This document shows, piece after piece, positions 32,791 to 41,619 of a DNA stretch of 64,000 nucleotides. This DNA comes from Coprobacillaceae bacterium UN01-12pH3A. GTDB lineage: Bacteria; Bacillota_I; Bacilli_A; Erysipelotrichales; Coprobacillaceae. Position 1 is the first letter of the stretch. Each line of letters begins with the position of its first letter. The stretch lies in assembly GCA_027676805.1 (NCBI GenBank), contig JAQENU010000008.1, positions 92,512 to 156,511 on the forward strand, in the 5' to 3' direction. The position numbers and the translations under genes were made by a program. The notes under the pieces were generated by a model. It had not been told where the DNA came from and made no database searches. It saw only the letters and a program-made list of their open reading frames with translations.

Positions 32791-33016
32791 ACATAAATAC
32801 ATCTTATGTTATGATTAAACGAGAAAAGTTCACCATATGGCTTTGCATTAGCAAAATTTAAATACATCTTATGTTATGGTTAAACTAAGCGCAGATTATT
32901 TACTTGGCAGAACTGAATTATTTAAATACATCTTATGTTATGGTTAAACGTGGAAAGGAATTAAAAGAAGATATAGCTTATGTTATATTTAAATACATCT
33001 TATGTTATGGTTAAAC
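32791..33016 (-). CRISPR. Orphan CRISPR array: 4 repeats, 3 spacers
   Basis: Three identical 30-base repeats lie at 32856-32885, 32920-32949 and 32987-33016. A fourth copy with three mismatches is at 32791-32820. Spacers are 35, 34 and 37 bases (32821-32855, 32886-32919, 32950-32986). Read on the minus strand the repeat begins GTTTAACCATAAC and ends GTATTTAAAT, like type I-B repeats of Clostridia. The degenerate copy lies at the low end with changes in its 3' part. Transcription is therefore probably minus, with the leader above 33016. No cas genes are in the window. Confidence 0.92.
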
Positions 33017-33235
33017 CCTCGTAAATACCGCTTTCTGTAACTCTATTATTTCATAAATACCCTGTAAATTCAAGGGATTCTTCTTATTTTACCAGCGACA
33101 CCTTTGTTTTTATAAATAGAATTGAAACTAAGAGAATAGTCAGTGTTTATAGGCACAAATAGACATTTTAAAAAAATGATCTTGGTAAATTATTTAGAAT
33201 AAGTGGCTCAAATAAAAACGTTTTCTACAAAGAAA
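33017..33235 (-). promoter_or_regulatory. Putative CRISPR leader region
   Basis: AT-rich non-coding sequence directly upstream of the first (intact) repeat in the inferred direction of transcription. I see no gene in it. Its function as a leader is inferred only from position. Confidence 0.4.
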
Positions 33236-33270
33236 AAGAAACAATTACCATAAGATAATTGCTTCTTTTT
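33236..33270 (-). terminator. Terminator of the gerM-like gene
   Basis: A 12-bp stem with one wobble, AAGAAACAATTA (33236-33247) with TAATTGCTTCTT (33256-33267). It abuts the stop codon of the GerM-like gene. Confidence 0.7.
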
Positions 33271-34238
33271 TACATTTTAACAACATTATACACTACATTC
33301 TTTGATACAATTTCATCTTTACCGATGGCTTCTCCGTTGACTTCAAAACTGATCGTTTCCACTCCGTCGATCTGTCTTAAAGAAAGTAAAAGCATATCTG
33401 TAACTTGTGGATTTAATGACATCTCATCAAGTAAGGCACCATCGCTTAAATTGACGATCAATCGACCATCTTCAATGCGTGTTCCATCTAATACTTTCAG
33501 ATTTTCAAAGGCTTTGTTTTCACTGATTAAAGATGAAATCGAATTTTGTGAAAGTAAAATGGATACCTTGTCCTGAACAGAAAGATCACTTGTGTCGATA
33601 CGTTTTGTCACCGGTACATAGAAATCCTGTCCGTCAATCTGCTTATTCCCATAGACAACTAAAGCGCTCGTCTTATGTAAATAAGCGTTTACGGTCTCAA
33701 AGTTGTTTAATCCCAGATTATGCCCGTAGTTAGCACTTAAAGAGATATAGCTGTCTGGCAGATTGGTTATTTCATTTCCGTCTGATGTGAAATGAAGTTT
33801 TTCAATACCGTTATAGTCACATAACGTCCAAGTTAATGCTTCAATAAACTTTAAGCTGTCTTCTTTGCTGAGATTTAATAACGCACTGTTGAAATCAATC
33901 GTCAGCAGCTTGTCATTTAATGATGTGCTGTTGACCTGCAGATCACTGCTTAACACTGGTGACAGATTCGGCAACGATGATGGGCTTTCCTTCATTTTAT
34001 AAAGAATGTCCATGACATCTTTTTCTAGCTGACCACTTTCTGTCAATTCGATATTCACGGGTATTAAAAGTCCGCTATTATCTTGGTAAACCACTTCTTT
34101 GTAACTCCCGCTTGGCTGATCATATACAACGTTTGATACCGGTTCATCTTTTGGATCCTTGTTTTTCATGTAAACAAAGCCAACCGCTAAAACAAAAGCA
34201 CAGACCAAAAGCGTATTGATGATCTTCTTTTTTCTCAT
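33270..34238 (-). CDS. gerM: GerM-like protein with two GerMN domains
   Basis: A 322-residue protein with an N-terminal membrane anchor or signal (about residues 6-23) and two tandem GerMN-type domains (about 55-180 and 185-315). Each has the pattern of a Leu/Val-rich strand followed by LxxLxDGTRI or NDKLLTIDFNSALLNL. GerM in Bacillus is needed for sporulation and germination. Its neighbours murI and gerE match the Bacillus gene order, supporting the name. GAGGTGAGAAT lies before the ATG. Confidence 0.85.
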   Translation of the reverse strand: MRKKKIINTLLVCAFVLAVGFVYMKNKDPKDEPVSNVVYDQPSGSYKEVVYQDNSGLLIPVNIELTESGQLEKDVMDILYKMKESPSSLPNLSPVLSSDLQVNSTSLNDKLLTIDFNSALLNLSKEDSLKFIEALTWTLCDYNGIEKLHFTSDGNEITNLPDSYISLSANYGHNLGLNNFETVNAYLHKTSALVVYGNKQIDGQDFYVPVTKRIDTSDLSVQDKVSILLSQNSISSLISENKAFENLKVLDGTRIEDGRLIVNLSDGALLDEMSLNPQVTDMLLLSLRQIDGVETISFEVNGEAIGKDEIVSKNVVYNVVKM

Positions 34239-34282
34239 ATTCTCACCTCATCAAATTATATTTATGAGACTGTAAAATATGC

Positions 34283-34306
34283 AAAAAACTGAACCTATGT
34301 TCAGTT
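34283..34306 (-). terminator. Terminator of murI
   Basis: Stem AACTGAAC (34287-34294) with GTTCAGTT (34299-34306), loop CTAT and a T run on the minus strand. It overlaps the murI stop. Confidence 0.75.
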
Positions 34307-35087
34307 AAACTTCAATATGATGCACCTTTTTTCCTGTGAAGTCAAAGAAACTCGCGGCGGCAAATTTAAAGTCTTCAATAGCTCCTGTTGTATTAATCTC
34401 TACCTGACCGATATGCTGAGTATCAATCAAATGATGTTCGCTTAAATAATAAGCCACTTCCTTAGAGACTGATTCACTTGAAGAGATATAACAGATATTA
34501 CTTAGAACCTCTTTAAACTGACTATCAATAATCGGATAATGCGTGCAGCCTAAGATCATGGAATCAATCTTTCCCTGATAAGAAGCGACATAGTCTTTGA
34601 TCGTCTCTTGAATCCCCTTCTTATATTCTCCCGATTCAATTAAGGGAACCAGTTTCGGTGTAGCGAGTTCCGTTACCTGCACCTGCTTATTATACAAAGC
34701 TATTGTATCTTGGTATTTATGGGAATCGATGGTTGCTTTTGTAGCAATAACTAACACCTTTTCCATATTCTTTTTCAAGAAATTCTGCACCGTAGAATCA
34801 ATAACTCCAATGATACGTGTTTCTGGATAAGCAGCTCTTAATTCTTCCAGCACATTGGCAGAGGTTGTATTGCAGGCCAAAACGATGATTTTGATCTGAT
34901 GAGCAATAAAATATTCCACCACCTTTGAAGCACATTCATATAAGGCTTCTTTAGTTTTATCCCCATAAGGACAATTCTTATTATCCCCAATATACATTAA
35001 ATCCGTATGCGGAAGGTCTTTCATCATGGTCTGTAATACTGTCAGTCCTCCCACTCCAGAATCAAATATCCCAATTGTGTTTTTCAT
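34305..35087 (-). CDS. murI: Glutamate racemase
   Basis: A 260-residue enzyme that makes D-glutamate for peptidoglycan. Family motifs: IGIFDSGVGGLTVL at the start, the catalytic Cys in LACNTTSAN (about 72) and the second in LGCTHYP (about 180). The length is standard. AGGAGATAAAC precedes the ATG. It lies 9 bases downstream of the VanY-like gene and upstream of gerM, an order shared with Bacillus racE-gerM. Confidence 0.95.
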   Translation of the reverse strand: MKNTIGIFDSGVGGLTVLQTMMKDLPHTDLMYIGDNKNCPYGDKTKEALYECASKVVEYFIAHQIKIIVLACNTTSANVLEELRAAYPETRIIGVIDSTVQNFLKKNMEKVLVIATKATIDSHKYQDTIALYNKQVQVTELATPKLVPLIESGEYKKGIQETIKDYVASYQGKIDSMILGCTHYPIIDSQFKEVLSNICYISSSESVSKEVAYYLSEHHLIDTQHIGQVEINTTGAIEDFKFAAASFFDFTGKKVHHIEV

Positions 35088-35096
35088 GTTTATCTC

Positions 35097-36260
35097 CTAC
35101 TTCTTTTTGCTGACATACTCTTCTAGTGTCTTATAATTTTGATCATGCATCTCTTGGGCAATCTCTTTTCCCACATAGCGGTACGTATAAGCATTATATT
35201 CTCTTCCTGTTTCTTCACTTTTGTCTTTTGGATAACGCAAGATAAAGCCATACTGATAAGCATTCTTTTCAAGCCAAGTAAAGAACGGTGCATTGGCAAA
35301 GTCTTCCACCGCCAGATTCGTGACTTGGAAAGAAACCGTCATTCCCAGCTGTTCTTCAAGATGTCCGGCCTGTTCCTCATTTTCAACTAAAGCAGCTTCG
35401 TAGCTTTTATAGGCACTTAGTACGTAATAAGGCACAAAGTCCGAACTGGCTTCATAAGCATGACACATTTCTTTGAGTGACTGATAAGCATCTTCTCTTA
35501 AATATAAGAAATACGTATAGCGAGGTAAATCCTCGATCAAAGACAAATCATCCGGCACATAGCTGTCTACCGTTGTCTTTCCTTTTAAAACAGCGTCCAA
35601 AGCCGTCGGTTCCTCTAAAAAGAGAACCTCTTTTGCGGCAGTAGAAGCTGAAATCAAACGTTCTACCTGATTAGGCGTATAATACTCAAACAAAGCCACC
35701 AAAATCTCTGTACAGGCATCCAAAGATTGATACCCCAGTTTATTTAATGATTCCAAATTATCCTCTACTAAAGCCAGATAGCTATAATCATCAATCATAT
35801 AGAAGGGCTTCAATTTTTCATAAATTGTAATATGTTTAAGATTAAAGTTCGCATTGCTGACATAGTCGTTTAAAAGCTTGGCATTAATCAAAGCCGTTAA
35901 GTTTTCTCCGACTGACCAAGGCGTATCCGCTTTTAAGCGATTTACGATAGTATTCGTCTGCGTAACAACTTCCTGCAAAGTCGCATATGTACCGCTTCGT
36001 TCAACGCTGTTGTAATATTCATAGTTTTGGATTTGAAAACCGGGATAAGTAATATAACGAATAAATTCAAAGACCCCTACATTATTTTCTACCATATAAT
36101 TCTGCTGTGCTTCATCCATATAGGTTTCAATTAATATACGGCTTTCGTTGTTCATTCCGGCAACACGATAAAAACGATCATATTTATTGTTTATTCCTAT
36201 GAAAGCAACTAAAAAGCATACTCCGGCAAATAAAAAAATATGATAATGTTTTAGTTTCAC
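35097..36260 (-). CDS. VanY/M15-like membrane protein lacking the catalytic residues
   Basis: A 387-residue protein with one N-terminal membrane helix (about residues 6-23) and a large external part. The C-terminal 120 residues align with D-alanyl-D-alanine carboxypeptidases of the VanY group: LSAYKSYEAA, WLEKNAYQYGFILRYP and YTYRYVGKEIA. The zinc motif SEHQxGLAxD reads LEEQLGMTVS (Glu303 for His, Ser310 for Asp), and EPWH reads NAYT (Asn356, Thr359). The active site is therefore lost. It may serve as a cell-wall-binding protein. The GTG at 36260 after GAGGTGATACC is preferred over the longer frame. Confidence 0.82.
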   Translation of the reverse strand: MKLKHYHIFLFAGVCFLVAFIGINNKYDRFYRVAGMNNESRILIETYMDEAQQNYMVENNVGVFEFIRYITYPGFQIQNYEYYNSVERSGTYATLQEVVTQTNTIVNRLKADTPWSVGENLTALINAKLLNDYVSNANFNLKHITIYEKLKPFYMIDDYSYLALVEDNLESLNKLGYQSLDACTEILVALFEYYTPNQVERLISASTAAKEVLFLEEPTALDAVLKGKTTVDSYVPDDLSLIEDLPRYTYFLYLREDAYQSLKEMCHAYEASSDFVPYYVLSAYKSYEAALVENEEQAGHLEEQLGMTVSFQVTNLAVEDFANAPFFTWLEKNAYQYGFILRYPKDKSEETGREYNAYTYRYVGKEIAQEMHDQNYKTLEEYVSKKK

Positions 36261-36320
36261 GGTATCACCTCGTTGTTTCCTATTATATAATAATTGGCAC
36301 TTATTTACCACTATTATATG

Positions 36321-36344
36321 AAAAGAACCCTGTAAGCAGGGTCC
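36321..36344 (-). terminator. Terminator of gerE
   Basis: Stem AACCCTG (36326-36332) with CAGGGTC (36337-36343), loop TAAG, then TTTT on the minus strand. Confidence 0.7.
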
Positions 36345-36345
36345 T

Positions 36346-36552
36346 TTACTGTATCTTAAGTTCATTCAATTTAATCAGTTCCAGCACTGCCTGTATTCTG
36401 GAAGTCACTCCCAATTTCTGAATGACGTTGGAAATATGATTACGGACAGTTTTTTCACTGATACCGAGTTTCTTGGCAATATCTCTTGTTGTATAGTGAT
36501 TGATAAGCAACTCAAAAATTTCCTTCTCACGTTTAGTAAGTATTCCTGGCAT
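36346..36552 (-). CDS. gerE: GerE, late sporulation LuxR-type regulator
   Basis: A 68-residue protein consisting of a single LuxR-type helix-turn-helix: LTKREKEIFELL, RDIAKKLGISEKTVRNHISNVIQKLG. This is the size and sequence pattern of Bacillus GerE, the last mother-cell regulator of sporulation. AAGGGGGT precedes the ATG. It lies between uvrC and the VanY-like/murI genes, as gerE does near uvrC and racE in Bacillus. Confidence 0.88.
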   Translation of the reverse strand: MPGILTKREKEIFELLINHYTTRDIAKKLGISEKTVRNHISNVIQKLGVTSRIQAVLELIKLNELKIQ

Positions 36553-36596
36553 GACTTTACCCCCTTAGTACATCATATGAGTAAAATCAAAAATGG

Positions 36597-38360
36597 TTAT
36601 CGCTTATCTAACTCTGCTTTTAAATTTTTTGCGACTTCCTTAGGCAGGATCTCTTCTAATTCTGCCAAAGAAGCTTCCTTCATCTTCTTAACACTGCCGA
36701 ATTTACGCAATAATTTCTTCTTACGAACCTCACCAATTCCTTCGACTTCATCTAAGATAGAAGCAAATAAAGATTTTGCACGAACATTTTTATGGAAGCT
36801 GATGGCATAGCGATGGACTTCATCCTGCATTCGAGTCAGCAAATAAAATAGCTGACTTTTACGATCAATCTCTACCGGTTCTCCATTTTGATCCAATAAT
36901 AAGGCGGTGGAATGCTTGTCATCTTTGCTTAACCCACTGACATATATATCCATATTCAAACTCTCAATGACTTCTTTTGCCGCTTTAATTTGTCCTTTCC
37001 CACCATCGACGATAATCAGGTCCGGCTTTCTTAACCCATCCATCAGCACTCGAAAATAACGGCGATAGACAACTTCTTTCATACTGGCATAGTCATCAGG
37101 TCCTTCAACAGTTTTAATTTTGAATTTGCGATAGTCGTTTTTAGATGGCTTGCCTTCTACAAAGCAGACCATTCCGGCAACCGAATAGCTTCCTTGAATA
37201 TTCGAGTTATCGAACAATTCAATAACGGCAGGACGCTTAATCTTCAAAGCAAGTCCCAATTCATCGATGGCAGTGACATTTTTATTCTCTGCTGTTTCCA
37301 TCAAAATAAATTTCTTTTCCAGCATTTCTTTGGCATTATCACACGCCATCTTCACAAGATCCGCTTTATTACCCCGAGTGGGCTGCAATACCTTACACCC
37401 TAATACATCTTCTAATAATTTGAGATCATCCGATTTAGGCATGAGTATCTCTTTTGGCAATGTATTTTTGGCATAGAAATGGACAATAAAGCTGGATAAC
37501 TCTTCTTCAATATCACCATAGATCGGCACTAAGTTAATATCACGCGCTAATAGCTTACCGTTACGCATAAAGAAAATCTGTACACTCAAATACCCTTTAT
37601 CCACATGGTAGCCGATAATATCACGATCGACCTGATCGTTGAACTGAACATGCTGCTTGCTGGTGACATGCTGGATATATCGGATTAGGTCACGATACTC
37701 CTTCGCCTGTTCAAACTGCATTGCTTCGCTTGCACTCTGCATCTTTTCCTGAAGATCGCTGATAATCTCTTTTACATCCCCGTTAATAAACTTTGTGATC
37801 TGTGTCGTCATTTCATTATAGGTTTCTTCATCAACTTCGTTGATACAGGGACCTAAGCACTGATTCAAAGAATAGTATAAGCAAGGCTTATTAGGAATAT
37901 GATTGCATTTTCTCAATGGATAAAGACGGTTCAGCAGTTTATAAATTTCTCTGGCTGCCGTAGCATCTGGGAAAGGTCCAAAATATTTATTCTTTTTATC
38001 CTTAACATCACGAACGATCTTCAATCGCGGATGACGCTCTTTTGTCATGAGGATATAAGGATAATAGCTGTTATCCATAAACATGATATTATACTTTGGC
38101 GTATAGTCCTTGATGAGGTTGATTTCTAAAAGCAGGGCTTCTTTTTCAGAATGGGTGACGATGTAGTCAAAATCAACAATTTCGCTGACCAGCTTGGTTG
38201 TCTTATAGTTGTGTGCCCCCATAAAGTAAGAAGAAACACGGTTCTTTAGTTTTTTTGCCTTCCCCACATAAATGATAGTCCCTTCGCTGTCTTTCATCAG
38301 ATAACAGCCGGGTTCTAATGGGAGCAAGGCTAATTTTTGTTTAATCAACGTTGTACTCAT
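36597..38360 (-). CDS. uvrC: UvrC, excinuclease ABC subunit C
   Basis: A 587-residue nuclease that makes both incisions in nucleotide excision repair with UvrB. The N-terminal GIY-YIG domain (GCYLMKDSEGTIIYVGKAK) is followed by a UvrB-binding UVR motif (about 200-235). Next is the RNase H-like C-terminal endonuclease domain (ELFDNSNIQGSYSVAGMV, IIVDGGKGQ). A helix-hairpin-helix end (EVEGIGEVRKKKLLRKFGS) completes it. Full length. It is last in a cvpA-mutS2-uvrC operon, 8 bases after mutS2. Confidence 0.96.
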   Translation of the reverse strand: MSTTLIKQKLALLPLEPGCYLMKDSEGTIIYVGKAKKLKNRVSSYFMGAHNYKTTKLVSEIVDFDYIVTHSEKEALLLEINLIKDYTPKYNIMFMDNSYYPYILMTKERHPRLKIVRDVKDKKNKYFGPFPDATAAREIYKLLNRLYPLRKCNHIPNKPCLYYSLNQCLGPCINEVDEETYNEMTTQITKFINGDVKEIISDLQEKMQSASEAMQFEQAKEYRDLIRYIQHVTSKQHVQFNDQVDRDIIGYHVDKGYLSVQIFFMRNGKLLARDINLVPIYGDIEEELSSFIVHFYAKNTLPKEILMPKSDDLKLLEDVLGCKVLQPTRGNKADLVKMACDNAKEMLEKKFILMETAENKNVTAIDELGLALKIKRPAVIELFDNSNIQGSYSVAGMVCFVEGKPSKNDYRKFKIKTVEGPDDYASMKEVVYRRYFRVLMDGLRKPDLIIVDGGKGQIKAAKEVIESLNMDIYVSGLSKDDKHSTALLLDQNGEPVEIDRKSQLFYLLTRMQDEVHRYAISFHKNVRAKSLFASILDEVEGIGEVRKKKLLRKFGSVKKMKEASLAELEEILPKEVAKNLKAELDKR

Positions 38361-38368
38361 GGCTTCTC

Positions 38369-40687
38369 CTATTCAAAATAAACTAATGTGGCACCCAAGC
38401 CGCCTTCGTTAGGTCCGCCGTCACGGTAGGATACAACGCTCTTATTGCGATCAAGCATCTTGCGGACACCGTTTCGCAGCACACCGGTTCCCATTCCATG
38501 AATGATGCGGACATGCGGATAATTGCTTACTAATGCATCATCTAAAAATTTATCAACTAAGCGCATGGCTTCTTCATAACGCAAGCCAATAATATTTAAT
38601 TCATACTGACCTCCGCCAACTTTTTTAAGAGATTTTCGATTAGCTTTGATCTTTGGCTTCACAGCTTTACCTAAATACTGCACTTCATTTTGCTGGAGCT
38701 GCATTTTCAGTCCGCCTAAAGAAATCGTGAGCTGACCGTTCTTAGCGACTGCTGTCACTTCACCTTCACGATTGACGGAAAGGATCTTCACACGATCCCC
38801 AACAGCAAAATCATGTTTTTCATCACTGACTAATTTGACTTGCGGATCCCTATGCTTCATTTCATCTAACTGATGACGAGCATCGATCACGACATGCATC
38901 TTCACATCTTTTGCCTGTTCTTTTAAGTCATCTAAAATAAGCTGAACATTCTCTTTAGCTTCTTCAATCAACTGATTTGCTTCTTCTTTTGCCGCTTTGA
39001 GCATTTTTTCTTTCTCTTGTTCAAACTTTGATAATTGCTGCTGAAGCTGTTTTTCCAGCTGTGTGTTTAAAGCAATCGATTCATTTAAATGTTCTTCTAG
39101 CTGACGATTGTTTTCTAACTCCGTTTCTAAGCTTTCTAGTAGATGATCCTGTTTAGACATGCTTTCTTCTTTTATAGCACGAGCATTGGCAACGATATGA
39201 TCATTTAATCCTAAACGGGTGGAAATTTCAAAAGCATAAGACTGTCCGATCAAGCCGGTTAATAAATGGTAGGTCGGACTCATGGTATCTAAATCAAATT
39301 CAACGCTGGCAAACAATACGAAAGGCTTTTCCTGCGCATATTTTTTTAATCCGGAATAATGGGTAGATGCCACTACATGACAATGATAGCCATGCAGATA
39401 ATCTAATACCGCCTGTGCCAGACTTTCCCCTTCACGAGGATCTGTTCCGCTTCCGATTTCATCAATCAAAATCAAGGAATGATGTGTCACCTCATTGGTG
39501 ATTTCCACAATTTTTTTCATATGCGATGAAAAGGTAGACAAGGACTGTTCGATAGATTGATCATCCCCAAGATCACAGAAAATCTGATCATAAAAAGGGA
39601 CAGTTGCTTCAGTGGCAGGAACTGCCAGTCCGGCTAAGCTCATTAAAGATAAGAGTCCAACTGTTTTTAAAGTAACGGTTTTCCCACCGGTGTTGCTTCC
39701 GGTAATCAGCAGCATTTCATGAGGAGCACTCATCTCAATATCATTGGCAATCACTTTTGTTGGATCAATTAAAGGATGACGTGCCTGTTTTAACGATAAA
39801 TGATCATAATCTTCGCTGATATGAGCGATAACAGCATCCATTGAAGCGGCATAGCTTCCTTTAGCGAACATAAAGTCCAGCATTTTCAAGGTTTCCTGAT
39901 TCGCTAATAAAACGGCACTGTTTTCTTTTACCTTTTGAGACAGTTCAAATAAGATACGTTCTATTTCTCGTTGTTCCTTGTTTTTTTCTTCAGTCAGCTG
40001 ATTGTTCATTAATACAACACTTTCAGGTTCAATGTAAGAGGTATGACTGGTAGAGGATTCTCCGTGAACAATTCCCTTTACATTGCCTTTGCTGACAGTT
40101 TTTACAGGTAAAACAAAGCGGTCATTACGCATCGTTACGATAGCTTCGCTTAAAAATTCTTTCTGACTGCTTGCCAGCTGATTCATCTTGACATGAATGG
40201 AAGACTCGATATTACGGATTTTCTTACGAATCGAATACAAAGCGCTGGAAGCATGGTCATTGACTTCTCCGTCATTGCCGATGCAGCGCTGAATCTCCTG
40301 CTGAAGTGGTTTGATTTCCACTAATGTCTCGACTAATTCATCAAACAAAGGCGCCGTAATCTCATGTTCTTCATGATACAGTAAAATGCTGTGTACAGCA
40401 TCTAACGTGGCATTAATATCCATTAATTGCTGAGGATATAAAATACCATCCATAGAAGCCTTTTGACACATTAAAGAGAGATCATGCAATCCTCCTAATG
40501 GCAAACGCCCATAGCTAAAAATTAAACGAATCGCTTCATCTGTCAAACGCAGCTGATAAAGCAGTTCATTCTTATCTTCATACATAGCAAGGCTATTTAC
40601 TAATTCTTTTCCCAAAGAACAAGCAGTATAGCCAAGCAATTGTTGTTTAATTTTATCAAACTCTAAAGTTTCTAATATATTTTTCAT
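38369..40687 (-). CDS. mutS2: MutS2, ribosome-rescue/recombination ATPase
   Basis: A 772-residue MutS2 family protein: core and clamp domains, an ABC-type ATPase with GSNTGGKTVTLKT (Walker A, about 330) and ILIDEIGSGTDPREG, a coiled coil (about 515-620) and a C-terminal Smr domain. Family members split collided ribosomes or limit recombination. In the Smr domain the LDLRG motif reads LNIIG, so the Asp is replaced by Asn, while HGMGTG is intact; nuclease activity may be reduced. It starts 7 bases after cvpA. Confidence 0.95.
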   Translation of the reverse strand: MKNILETLEFDKIKQQLLGYTACSLGKELVNSLAMYEDKNELLYQLRLTDEAIRLIFSYGRLPLGGLHDLSLMCQKASMDGILYPQQLMDINATLDAVHSILLYHEEHEITAPLFDELVETLVEIKPLQQEIQRCIGNDGEVNDHASSALYSIRKKIRNIESSIHVKMNQLASSQKEFLSEAIVTMRNDRFVLPVKTVSKGNVKGIVHGESSTSHTSYIEPESVVLMNNQLTEEKNKEQREIERILFELSQKVKENSAVLLANQETLKMLDFMFAKGSYAASMDAVIAHISEDYDHLSLKQARHPLIDPTKVIANDIEMSAPHEMLLITGSNTGGKTVTLKTVGLLSLMSLAGLAVPATEATVPFYDQIFCDLGDDQSIEQSLSTFSSHMKKIVEITNEVTHHSLILIDEIGSGTDPREGESLAQAVLDYLHGYHCHVVASTHYSGLKKYAQEKPFVLFASVEFDLDTMSPTYHLLTGLIGQSYAFEISTRLGLNDHIVANARAIKEESMSKQDHLLESLETELENNRQLEEHLNESIALNTQLEKQLQQQLSKFEQEKEKMLKAAKEEANQLIEEAKENVQLILDDLKEQAKDVKMHVVIDARHQLDEMKHRDPQVKLVSDEKHDFAVGDRVKILSVNREGEVTAVAKNGQLTISLGGLKMQLQQNEVQYLGKAVKPKIKANRKSLKKVGGGQYELNIIGLRYEEAMRLVDKFLDDALVSNYPHVRIIHGMGTGVLRNGVRKMLDRNKSVVSYRDGGPNEGGLGATLVYFE

Positions 40688-40694
40688 AATGTTC

Positions 40695-41528
40695 CTATTC
40701 TACGATAATCTTATTATTGACAATATCCTTAATATCTTGCGGAATACCAGGAATATTCAATAATTCGTCGATTTGTTTTTTTGTTTCCTGATCGACTTTT
40801 ACATCCTGTGCCTGTTCGATGTCACTGCGGTAGCTTTCTACCAAATCATTGACATCCTGCGGTGTGACTAATCCCATATCCTGTGCACTGGTAATCATTG
40901 TTTTTAAGGTAGACAATGAATTCTTATCCAGCTTATCTAATGAGAATGATGAAAAGTCTAAATTTTTTGTTAGATTGTAAGTATCACTTAATGCGTTTAA
41001 TTGTTTGCTTGCTTCCGGAACCAAATTCAAAATATGGCTGGCAATCGTGGAATTATCGATAATTTTACTTCCATCCTTAATAAACGGCATCATCATAACG
41101 CATAAAGCAATAAAAGTAAAAATCAAGCCTTCGATTAAGCTTAAAGCACTTCCTAAAATACCATCAATAAAACGACTGAATGCTAATGTATCAATCAAGC
41201 GTTTGATCGTATTGCGGAAAACAAATAAGATCACCACTTTTAAAATCATAAAGATAACCAATAAAATAATAAAAGCAATCACCTGATAAATTAGGGGATA
41301 GAATCCTTTTAATACCTCACTGATTGCTCCGTCGGATATACGAATTTGAAAAGTGAATAATAAAGAGACTGGCTTAGAAAGTATAAAGGCCAGAAAAAAT
41401 GCCAAAATACTTAATATGAATGAAAAGAAACGCGTAGTAAACCCCCGAAAATATCCTACTAACATACTGATTAATAAAAAACCTATGACAATAATATCCA
41501 AAATAAATGATGGATTTAAGTTACCCAT
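40695..41528 (-). CDS. CvpA family membrane protein
   Basis: A 277-residue protein with four membrane helices in the first 170 residues, in the arrangement of the CvpA/colicin V production family (LDIIVIGFLLISMLVGYFRGF at the start). A soluble, acidic C-terminal tail follows. It lies upstream of mutS2, the same order as yshB-mutSB in Bacillus. The frame opens with a GTG at 41537; AGAGGTGATTTAT favours the ATG at 41528. The role in the cell is not established for this group. Confidence 0.85.
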   Translation of the reverse strand: MGNLNPSFILDIIVIGFLLISMLVGYFRGFTTRFFSFILSILAFFLAFILSKPVSLLFTFQIRISDGAISEVLKGFYPLIYQVIAFIILLVIFMILKVVILFVFRNTIKRLIDTLAFSRFIDGILGSALSLIEGLIFTFIALCVMMMPFIKDGSKIIDNSTIASHILNLVPEASKQLNALSDTYNLTKNLDFSSFSLDKLDKNSLSTLKTMITSAQDMGLVTPQDVNDLVESYRSDIEQAQDVKVDQETKKQIDELLNIPGIPQDIKDIVNNKIIVE

Positions 41529-41619
41529 ATAAATCACCTCTTAAAGTATTGTAACAAATTAAATTTATGCTGTCAAAAAGGTTGAAAAAGTGTTATAATT
41601 AGACTAGGAGGCGAATGAA

